DNA of 64,000 nucleotides from Anaerolineaceae bacterium (lineage in GTDB: Bacteria; Chloroflexota; Anaerolineae; Aggregatilineales; Phototrophicaceae), in the NCBI GenBank assembly GCA_016124855.1, contig WGMX01000035.1, forward strand, positions 1 through 64,000, read 5' to 3'. Under the pieces are notes generated by a model, which was not told where the DNA came from, searched no databases, and was given only the letters and a program-made list of their open reading frames with translations. The position numbers and the translations under genes were made by a program. Shown here one piece after another: positions 57,787-64,000 of the stretch (the first letter of the stretch is position 1; each line of letters begins with the position of its first letter).

Positions 57787-59613
57787 TTGGCCCCACCTGT
57801 GCAAACGTACAATTACGATGTACGCAATAGTTTATCTAAAAACCTATTTCGCGGTTTTTGGCGGATGATGACCGGATTCCGTCATTATTATTTTATTGCT
57901 GTGGTCACCTTGGCGGTATCCGCCTTGATGAATACTTCGTCCTTCCTATTGGTCGGACATTTTGTCGACAATATCCTTCCCTCGCCTAATGTTGGTCGTT
58001 TAGCGCCGCTGGTTGGCTTAGGCTTCGTGCTGCTGGCAGGTGGACAAGGTTTGTTTAGCTTCTTGAGTGGACGTTTTGCTGCTCGAACGGCGGAAGGGTT
58101 GGCGCTGCGTTTGCGTGACGCGATGTATGACCATGTGCAGCGTTTGAGCTTCACGTATCATGACAACATGCAAACCGGTGAACTGCTTTCACGCGCCACA
58201 TCTGACCTCGATGCCATCCGTCGTTTCTTTGCTGATCAGGCTATCGGCGTAGGGCGTATTCTGTTGTTGTTCACGGTGAATTTCATCGCCATTTTTTCCT
58301 TAAATGCGAACTTGGCGCTGGCTTCGATCGTGGTCGTGCCGTTCATCGCGCTGCTGTCGTTATTTTTCTTCGGGCGGATTTCGCGGCTTTATGAAAAGCT
58401 GCAAGATCAAGAAGCCAAGGTTTCGACCACGCTCCAAGAAAACCTGAGCGGGGTGCGCGTGGTGAAAGCTTTCAACCGCCAGAATTATGAGCGCGAAAAG
58501 TTCGAAGTACAGAACTTTGAACACTATAAACGTGGTCGGCGCTTTTTAGTCCTGCACGCGCTGTTTTGGCCATTGAGCGATGTGCTGGTTTTCGGGCAGA
58601 TTGTCGGCGGTTATTTCTTGGGTGCATCGCTGGTCATCAACGGTACGATGTCCATCGGTTCGTATCTGGCTTATGTCAGCCTGCTCGGCCAGTTGATAAA
58701 CCCCATGCGTAACTTGGGTCGTCTGCTGGTCGATATGTCAACCGGTATTGTTTCGTACAAGCGTATGATGGAAGTGATCGGTGAGGAACAGGAGTCGTTG
58801 GTAGAAGGTGCTCATCAACCGGCTGGTGATTTGCACGGAGACATCGAGTTCAAGAACGTGAACTTTGAGTACAACGCGGATACCCCCGTGCTGCATGACA
58901 TTAGCCTTACTGTGAAGGCCGGCCAAAGTGTAGCGTTGTTAGGTTCAACCGGTTCGGGAAAGACTTCATTTGTGAACTTAATCCCGCGCTTTTATCAATA
59001 CACATCCGGCAGTATCAAGATAGATGGTGTGGAATTACAGGACATCCCGCGTGGCTACCTGCGCGGCCAAATTGGCGTCGTGGAACAAGAACCGTTCTTA
59101 TTCTCGCGCAGTATTCGCGACAACATCACCTTCAGCGTAAGCCGCAAGGTAACGAATGAGGAAGTTGTAGCCGCGGCGAAGGCAGCAGCTGTACATGATG
59201 TCATCATGACCTTCCCCGAAGGTTATAACACGCTGGTGGGTGAACGCGGTGTGACGCTTTCTGGTGGTCAGAAGCAGCGTGTGGTACTGGCACGGGCGCT
59301 GCTGAAGAATCCGCGTATCTTAATCCTCGATGATGCGACATCATCGGTGGACAGCGAGACAGAGGACGAAATACGGCAAGCGCTGCTCAAGCTGATGAGG
59401 GGACGCACGTCATTCATCATTGCCCACCGCATCCAGACGGTGATGCACGCTAATCTGATTCTGGTGTTCGATAAAGGGCGGATTGTCCAGCGCGGTACGC
59501 ACAGTGAACTCATGCGCGAACCGGGCATCTACCGTAAAGTTTTTGAGTTGCAGTCTCGTGTTGACGAAGAAGTGGAAAAGGAGGCGGCTGATGTCCTCGA
59601 ACTTCCAGTTTGA
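57787..59613 (+). CDS. ABC exporter half-transporter, degenerate-Walker-B subunit
   Basis: Type IV exporter subunit of about 608 residues: six TM helices (about 25-320) and a C-terminal ATPase. Walker A is GSTGSGKTS, the signature VTLSGGQKQR is canonical, but Walker B ends ILILDDATSS with aspartate where the catalytic glutamate should be. It therefore provides the signature for the active site of its partner. The TTG at 57787 has GGAGG 5 bp upstream; a GTG at 57775 is in frame but has no ribosome-binding site. It overlaps the partner gene by 23 bp. It exports lipids, peptides or drugs. Confidence 0.93.
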   Translation: MAPPVQTYNYDVRNSLSKNLFRGFWRMMTGFRHYYFIAVVTLAVSALMNTSSFLLVGHFVDNILPSPNVGRLAPLVGLGFVLLAGGQGLFSFLSGRFAARTAEGLALRLRDAMYDHVQRLSFTYHDNMQTGELLSRATSDLDAIRRFFADQAIGVGRILLLFTVNFIAIFSLNANLALASIVVVPFIALLSLFFFGRISRLYEKLQDQEAKVSTTLQENLSGVRVVKAFNRQNYEREKFEVQNFEHYKRGRRFLVLHALFWPLSDVLVFGQIVGGYFLGASLVINGTMSIGSYLAYVSLLGQLINPMRNLGRLLVDMSTGIVSYKRMMEVIGEEQESLVEGAHQPAGDLHGDIEFKNVNFEYNADTPVLHDISLTVKAGQSVALLGSTGSGKTSFVNLIPRFYQYTSGSIKIDGVELQDIPRGYLRGQIGVVEQEPFLFSRSIRDNITFSVSRKVTNEEVVAAAKAAAVHDVIMTFPEGYNTLVGERGVTLSGGQKQRVVLARALLKNPRILILDDATSSVDSETEDEIRQALLKLMRGRTSFIIAHRIQTVMHANLILVFDKGRIVQRGTHSELMREPGIYRKVFELQSRVDEEVEKEAADVLELPV

Positions 59614-61462
59614 AGAAGAAGATTTCTCAAATACTAGGGTTGATACCAATACCCTGTTTCGCATTTTGAGCGCCGTGCGTCCGCATTGGCGTTGGGTGAC
59701 GGGTTTCATGCTCTGTATTATGGTTGTGTCGGTGTTCGAAGGGTTTTTCACCTTTTTGAGCAAGCGAATTGTGGACGAAGGTATCATCCCGCGTAATACG
59801 ACGGCAGTTGTGCAGACACTCGAAGTCTACGGCGCAATGGCTGCGATCTTCGCGATTTTGGTCTTCGGTTTCATCTACCTTGCCGGTGGTTTGGGGCAGC
59901 GTGTACGCTACGATTTGCGTAAAGCGGTCTTTGACCATCTGCAAACCTTGTCATTCTCGTACTTCGACAAGACGCCGGTCGGCTGGTTAATGTCGCGCGT
60001 GACGTCCGATACCGAGCGTATGGCAGACCTCGTGACATGGGGTATGTTGGATGTGACGTGGGCTATCATGAATATCATCACGGCCTTGATCTTCATGGCA
60101 TCCATTAATTGGAAGCTGATGTTAATCGTGCTGGTGATGATCCCGATACTGCTGCGGGTCGCGTTGTGGTTCAAGAACAAAATTCTGGTCGAGTACCGGG
60201 CATCGCGCAAGCTAAACAGCCGCATCACAGCGACTTACAACGAGAACATTACCGGTGTGCGGGTAGTGAAGGCTATGCGGCGCGAAGAGGCCAACCGCAG
60301 CGAGTTTGATACACTGGCGGAAGAAATGTACAAGCGTTCTTTCCGCGCGGCATGGCTCAGTGCTTTGTTTCTGCCGGCAGTCCAAATTTTGAGCGCCTTA
60401 GCAATTGGCGCGATCATCTGGTACGGCGGTCTACAGGTTAATCTGGGTATCATGACGATTGGTGGCATTCAAGCGTTCATCGCTTACGTCACCTTCATGA
60501 TGTGGCCGGTGCAAGACTTGGCGCGCGTTTATAGTGAAATGCAGCAAGCGGTAGCCAGCGCCGAACGCTTTTTCTCGTTGATGGATACCAAAGCTGAACT
60601 GGTTAACAAGCCAGACGCAATTTCACCGAGTTCGATGCGTGGTGACATCGAGTTTGAGAACGTGAACTTTTACTATCAGACGGAAAAACCCGTTCTGAAG
60701 GATTTCAACCTGAAAGTTCGTCAGGGCGAAACTATCGCGCTGGTTGGGCCGACAGGTGGGGGTAAGAGTACAACGGTTAACCTGATCTGCCGGTTCTATG
60801 AACCAAAATCCGGCATGATCAAGATTAACGGACGCGACTATACCGATTACACGCTGGAAAGCATTCACTCTCGGCTCGGTGTGGTACTGCAAACACCGCA
60901 TCTCTTCAGCGGAACCATTCGCGAGAACTTACGCTATGGACGTTTGGACGCAACCGATGCGGAGATCGAAGAAGCTGCCAAGTTAGGTGGCGCTCATGAC
61001 TTCATTATGGAGTTGGAGAAGGGCTACGACGAGCAGGTTGGTGAGGGCGGTGTCCTCCTTTCAACCGGACAAAAACAGCTTATCAGTCTGGCACGGGCGG
61101 TGCTGGCGAAACCGGACATCTTTGTGATGGATGAGGCAACGTCCAGCGTCGATACGTTGACCGAGGCGCTCATCCAACGCGGGATGGAAGTACTGATGAA
61201 GAACAGCACCAGCTTTATCATCGCGCACCGTTTGTCGACCATTCGTCGTGCCGACCGCATTTTGGTGATCGAAAACGGCGGCATCAGTGAGATGGGCAGC
61301 CACGGCGAACTTATGGCGCTGCGCGGGCATTACTATAATCTGTATATGCAGCAGTTCCGCGAGGAGCTGACCGCGCAGTACGATCCGTTTGCGACCGGGG
61401 AACATCACACGGTCGGTGGGACGGGTAAGGTAGCGGCGCAAGTCGTGGCGGCAGGCGATTAA
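59591..61462 (+). CDS. ABC exporter half-transporter, catalytic-site subunit
   Basis: Type IV exporter subunit of 623 residues: an N-terminal cytoplasmic elbow (NFQFEEEDFSNTRVDTNTLF), six TM helices, and an ATPase. Walker A is GPTGGGKST and Walker B FVMDEATSSVD keeps the catalytic glutamate, but the signature is degenerate (LLSTGQKQL instead of LSGGQ). Paired with the upstream subunit this gives one competent and one degenerate ATP site, the classical arrangement of heterodimeric exporters. The start at ATG 59591 lies inside the end of the partner gene. A terminator follows at 61492. Confidence 0.94.
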   Translation: MSSNFQFEEEDFSNTRVDTNTLFRILSAVRPHWRWVTGFMLCIMVVSVFEGFFTFLSKRIVDEGIIPRNTTAVVQTLEVYGAMAAIFAILVFGFIYLAGGLGQRVRYDLRKAVFDHLQTLSFSYFDKTPVGWLMSRVTSDTERMADLVTWGMLDVTWAIMNIITALIFMASINWKLMLIVLVMIPILLRVALWFKNKILVEYRASRKLNSRITATYNENITGVRVVKAMRREEANRSEFDTLAEEMYKRSFRAAWLSALFLPAVQILSALAIGAIIWYGGLQVNLGIMTIGGIQAFIAYVTFMMWPVQDLARVYSEMQQAVASAERFFSLMDTKAELVNKPDAISPSSMRGDIEFENVNFYYQTEKPVLKDFNLKVRQGETIALVGPTGGGKSTTVNLICRFYEPKSGMIKINGRDYTDYTLESIHSRLGVVLQTPHLFSGTIRENLRYGRLDATDAEIEEAAKLGGAHDFIMELEKGYDEQVGEGGVLLSTGQKQLISLARAVLAKPDIFVMDEATSSVDTLTEALIQRGMEVLMKNSTSFIIAHRLSTIRRADRILVIENGGISEMGSHGELMALRGHYYNLYMQQFREELTAQYDPFATGEHHTVGGTGKVAAQVVAAGD

Positions 61463-61491
61463 AAGTCGCCAGTTTCAAGTGACATGGTACA

Positions 61492-61517
61492 AAAAGGGGC
61501 GCTGATGCGCCTCTTTT
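61492..61517 (+). terminator. Rho-independent terminator of the exporter operon
   Basis: AAAAGGGGCGC pairs with GCGCCTCTTTT (one G-U) around a 4-nt loop; the A/T arms give the T-run. 30 nt past the stop codon. Confidence 0.88.
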
Positions 61518-61622
61518 ATTTGATAAATCTGACCATTCGAAAATGGGTCGAAAAGGGCTTGGCTGTTTGGGTGAAGTGTTTTAAAAATAGGTTGTAGACG
61601 TTGAAGGATTCGCGAGGTTTGT

Positions 61623-62048
61623 ATGATTGAGATTAGTCCCACGCTGGCAATTGACGAGCGTGAAATTCAAGAAAGTTTTGTGCGGGCAGAAGGGCCGGGT
61701 GGTCAGAACGTTAACAAAGTGAGTACGGCGGTGCAGCTCCGCTTTGATGTAGAGCATTCGCCGTCCCTGCCGCAGCGGGTGAAAGATCGGCTGGTGCAGA
61801 TCGCGGGCAGCCGCATGACTAAAGAAGGCGTACTGGTGATTATCGCGCGGCGCTTTCGGACTCAGGCGCAAAACCGGGAGGATGCCCTTGAGCAACTGAC
61901 CGACTTACTGCGTCGTGCCGAAATTCGCCCTAAAGTCCACTTGAAAACCCGTGTGCCGCTCGGTCAGAAACGTCAGCGCCGCGAGGATAAATCTAGACAG
62001 GGTGAAAAGAAAAAGCTGCGACGCGTCAAAAGCGGCTGGGATGAGTAG
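61623..62048 (+). CDS. arfB: Alternative ribosome-rescue factor ArfB (peptidyl-tRNA hydrolase, GGQ family)
   Basis: Protein of 141 residues with the RF-1-like catalytic domain. GPGGQNVNKVSTAV contains the GGQ motif at 26-28. It is followed by VLVIIARRFRTQAQNREDAL and a basic C-terminal tail (GQKRQRREDKSRQGEKKKLR), which enters the mRNA channel of stalled ribosomes. It releases the nascent chain from ribosomes stalled on truncated mRNA without a stop codon. The size and basic tail separate it from true release factors. Single gene; neighbours unrelated. Confidence 0.93.
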   Translation: MIEISPTLAIDEREIQESFVRAEGPGGQNVNKVSTAVQLRFDVEHSPSLPQRVKDRLVQIAGSRMTKEGVLVIIARRFRTQAQNREDALEQLTDLLRRAEIRPKVHLKTRVPLGQKRQRREDKSRQGEKKKLRRVKSGWDE

Positions 62049-62153
62049 CGAATATACTCCCCTCCCTAAATCCACTTCATTTTAGTGTGGTGTCACCTAC
62101 ATATTCGGTTTATAATTCCTAGCACACCTGTTCAGGTTATGGAGTGATTGACG

Positions 62154-62477
62154 ATGCCCACAAAGAACAATAATCAGGCGTTTGATATATCAATGAGCCT
62201 CGAATTCACAGCCAAAATGATCTTTTGGCGTGGGCCAGCCCCTTTTTACTTCGTACCGATTCCAGCCGAGGAAAGTGCCGCCATTAAAGACATCTCCACG
62301 ATGGTGACTTATGGTTGGGGCGTGATTCCAGTGACGGTTCGCATCGGCAAGACCACTTTCAAAACCTCGCTGTTCCCCAAAGATGACCTCTACCTTGTAC
62401 CGATCAAAGTCGCCGTCCGCAAAGCCGAAGATATTGACGACGATGATGAAGTGACATTGCAGCTTGAAATCGGTTAA
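62154..62477 (+). CDS. DUF1905 domain protein
   Basis: Protein of 107 residues. The DUF1905 beta-barrel is shown by MSLEFTAKMIFWRGPAPFYF, VPIPAEESAAIKDISTMVTY, VRIGKTTFKTSLFPKDDLYL and the ending VTLQLEIG. Function unknown; it is often encoded alone or fused to YdeI/OmpD-associated domains. GGAGTGA lies about 7 bp before the ATG at 62154; a TTG 6 bp upstream is in frame but less likely. Confidence 0.87.
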   Translation: MPTKNNNQAFDISMSLEFTAKMIFWRGPAPFYFVPIPAEESAAIKDISTMVTYGWGVIPVTVRIGKTTFKTSLFPKDDLYLVPIKVAVRKAEDIDDDDEVTLQLEIG

Positions 62478-62509
62478 ACGACTGCTTCGTTTCTTCTAGC
62501 GTTGACCGA

Positions 62510-62872
62510 TCATTGTTTTTGCGTGAGTTCAACGCGGTTGCCAAACGGGTCACGGAACTCGAAGCGGTCGTAACCGGGAATAGGGATTTGTTCCTCGATG
62601 GTCAACCCCGCGTTGGTAATGACTTCGCGCCAGTGTTGAAGATCATCGACACGATAAGCGATATGGGCTTTGGTGGTGAGGCGGTCAAAACCATCTTCTG
62701 TGCCGACATGCAGTTGACGGTCACCGACTTGCAACCAGAAGCCGCCCCGTCCTTGTAAACTGGCTGGCTTGGCGATTTCCGGCAATCCAAGGATGCCACA
62801 GTAGAAAGCACGTCCGGCTTCCTCCGCGCCTTTGGGGATAGTTATTTGTACGTGATCAATCTGTAAAATCAT
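62510..62872 (-). CDS. VOC family (glyoxalase/bleomycin-resistance-like) protein
   Basis: Protein of 120 residues with two half-modules. LQIDHVQITIPKGAEEAGRA carries the first ligand histidine. AHIAYRVDDLQHWREVITNA follows, and the C-terminal EFRDPFGNRVELTQKQ carries the glutamate. It could be a dioxygenase, isomerase, glutathione transferase or resistance protein. ATG 62872 is used; an ATG eight codons upstream lacks protein-like sequence. Confidence 0.9.
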   Translation of the reverse strand: MILQIDHVQITIPKGAEEAGRAFYCGILGLPEIAKPASLQGRGGFWLQVGDRQLHVGTEDGFDRLTTKAHIAYRVDDLQHWREVITNAGLTIEEQIPIPGYDRFEFRDPFGNRVELTQKQ

Positions 62873-62926
62873 GATCGATTCAATAAGCTCCATCAATAGA
62901 TAAAGTCCACATTATTGTAAGTTGAA

Positions 62927-63514
62927 CTAAGACGGTAAGCGCCAAATCTGCGGATCACAATTTTTATCAGCGTGTATCTGAGGTGAACCCAAGTGAATCC
63001 ATTGATTCGTCTCATCATATCCTGTAACAATCCCGCTAATCTGGCGGCCTGTTCTCATAATGAAATCAGCGCTTGCGGAGGCACGAGCCTGCACATAGTC
63101 TGTGACACCAAATATTCGCTCTCCTAGTTCGACAATAACACCTTGTGGAAAAAATATCGCTATACAGCCAACTACTGGCGTATTGATTGGAAATGATTTT
63201 TTTGCTGTGTTCCATCTCACTTCGTTTCGTTGAAGGTGGCGTTCCCAAACAGCATTGAATTCGTCAGCCTCTATAGGTATCGGCACAAAATCATCAGTAT
63301 CAGAGTAAGCTATTATTTCTTCTTCATACTCAAATGGCTGATCCATTAATAACAAATCGACATTCGAAGATATATCGTATTGCTCTAATACGCTTAACTG
63401 GCGTAATGCAAGATTACCATCTACTTCAATATAATCGGTGGCAATTTCTTCATCAGTAATCTCAGGGTTAGGGTACTTATAATATTTCATCAATCCTCTA
63501 TTGAATTTGCTCAT
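62927..63514 (-). CDS. Hypothetical protein with a possible S1-like beta-barrel
   Basis: Protein of 195 residues. The N-terminal half is acidic (PNPEITDEEIATDYIEVDGN, FEYEEEIIAYSDTDDFVPIP). The C-terminal half (about 112-195) contains TPVVGCIAIFFPQGVIVELG and SGIVTGYDETNQWIHLGSP, which resemble S1-type OB strands. ATG 63514 with AGAAGG upstream is preferred over a TTG at 63583. Base composition is AT-rich compared with its neighbours, suggesting acquisition. Role unknown; RNA binding is only a guess from the pattern. Confidence 0.72.
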   Translation of the reverse strand: MSKFNRGLMKYYKYPNPEITDEEIATDYIEVDGNLALRQLSVLEQYDISSNVDLLLMDQPFEYEEEIIAYSDTDDFVPIPIEADEFNAVWERHLQRNEVRWNTAKKSFPINTPVVGCIAIFFPQGVIVELGERIFGVTDYVQARASASADFIMRTGRQISGIVTGYDETNQWIHLGSPQIHADKNCDPQIWRLPS

Positions 63515-63654
63515 ATCAATATACCTTCTGATCTCTAAATTTGTGCCGTGAAAAGCGTTAAGAATTATCCCAATATTTCCCAAATTTTCTCATACAATTC
63601 TGATACTTTTTCGGCTATAATTAGAACAGATGTACCATATGAAAAGGAGTACAT

Positions 63655-64000
63655 ATGAAGCCGAAGAACATCAAGCACTTACAGGGGCGGGCGCGCAATC
63701 TAAAGGCGCATATCCTTAACCGTAATGTGATTATCGTCGAAAGCACGACGACTCCTACAGCCAACCATGTCGTCACCGTGGAATACGACTCAGAAGGCAC
63801 AATCCATACACGCTGCACCTGCCCTTGGGCCATGAATGGCGGGATTGCCTGTGCCCATACGTTGGCAGCCTTGGAAGCCCTTGCCGCCAAACGTGGTCGC
63901 GCGTTGAGCTTCTGGGAAAGCCGCGACGAAGCCCGCCGGCAAAAGCACCGTACCTTTTACCTCGCCGGTCGTAAACAGGACGAAGGCTTGTGGATCACCA
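63655..64000 (+). CDS. SWIM zinc-finger protein (partial, cut by window end)
   Basis: The first 115 residues of a longer protein. AAGGAG lies 5 bp before the ATG at 63655. The SWIM motif is HTRCTCPWAMNGGIACAHTL (cysteines and histidine near residues 56-70), followed by a basic helix (RDEARRQKHRTFYL). SWIM domains bind DNA or mediate protein interactions and occur with SNF2 helicases, transposases and stand-alone proteins. The rest lies outside the window, so the full architecture is unknown. A TATAAT at 63616-63621 may be its -10 box. Confidence 0.85.
   Translation, partial: MKPKNIKHLQGRARNLKAHILNRNVIIVESTTTPTANHVVTVEYDSEGTIHTRCTCPWAMNGGIACAHTLAALEALAAKRGRALSFWESRDEARRQKHRTFYLAGRKQDEGLWIT

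Noticed and set aside
57599-57796. Minus-strand open frame in the exporter leader
   Set aside because: Short, overlaps the promoter/leader and start of the exporter gene, and has no ribosome-binding site.
1-64000. tRNA, rRNA or CRISPR elements
   Set aside because: No GGTTCGA-type T-loop in a cloverleaf context, no rRNA-like sequence and no regularly spaced direct repeats; the repeated units present are dispersed, not arrayed.

Overview
The window is about 64 kb of bacterial chromosome of moderate GC, densely coding on both strands. Several features together fit an uncultured Chloroflexota (Anaerolineae-like) genome. These are a lipoprotein with a bacterial Ig-like domain, a TIR-WD40 protein, 7-TM sensor kinases of the NarL type, MGT-type glycosyltransferases, and many short GC-rich interspersed repeats next to and inside genes. 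The taxonomic call is an inference. There is no rRNA, tRNA, CRISPR array, phage structural gene or recognisable transposase.

Region 1 (about 0.18-22 kb) is a catabolic locus built around a divergent promoter at 11.84-11.97 kb. On the minus strand, reading away from the promoter, lie a GntR/FCD repressor, an epimerase, a Gfo/Idh/MocA dehydrogenase, a complete Dpp/Opp-type ABC importer (binding protein and two permeases, no ATPase), a putative TIM-barrel protein, a second Gfo/Idh/MocA dehydrogenase, an aminotransferase and an SDR. On the plus strand lie two DUF4438 paralogues, a VOC protein, an Ldh_2-type dehydrogenase, an M20 amidohydrolase, a dihydroorotase/hydantoinase-like enzyme, an M14 carboxypeptidase and an M24 hydrolase whose metal ligands are degenerate. 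An FCD-type palindrome sits on the start point of a near-perfect sigma-70 promoter. The layout suggests one regulon for import and breakdown of an unknown compound carrying both amide and sugar-like groups. A repeat unit of about 370 bp occurs twice in inverted orientation (2338-2705 and 15441-15822) inside this locus.

Region 2 (22-32.8 kb) holds small proteins, an MGT glycosyltransferase, a tandem pair of Eis-like acetyltransferases, an APH-type kinase, a large GT-C-like membrane protein, an SDR, a PLAT-domain protein and an Ig-like lipoprotein. Region 3 (32.8-35.3 kb) is a conspicuously AT-rich island: two genes of unknown family, a TIR-domain protein that overlaps one of them by 4 bp, and a CBS-pair protein. 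It is the best candidate here for a new defence module. Region 4 (35.4-45.5 kb) has alpha/beta hydrolases, two small membrane proteins, a two-component system, a TIR-coiled coil-TM-WD40 receptor-like protein, a repeat-filled spacer of about 900 bp, and a GlcG/HbpS-like protein.

Region 5 (45.5-53.7 kb) contains a cysteine synthase gene behind a long structured leader that ends in a nested terminator, a DUF2971 protein, a secreted beta-propeller, a CgeB-like glycosyltransferase overlapping a kinase gene, a membrane haem protein and a LysM protein. Region 6 (53.7-64 kb) has an ABC transporter-PadR operon with candidate PadR operators and two paralogous membrane proteins (one frameshifted), an asymmetric heterodimeric ABC exporter, the ribosome-rescue factor ArfB, small proteins, and the start of a SWIM zinc-finger gene cut by the window end.

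At least five families of short interspersed repeats run through the window. Three genes (M20 hydrolase, GT-C-like protein, CgeB-like glycosyltransferase) appear to carry such repeats in frame. One family (ACCACAGAG-type) lies upstream of start codons, always co-directional with the gene.
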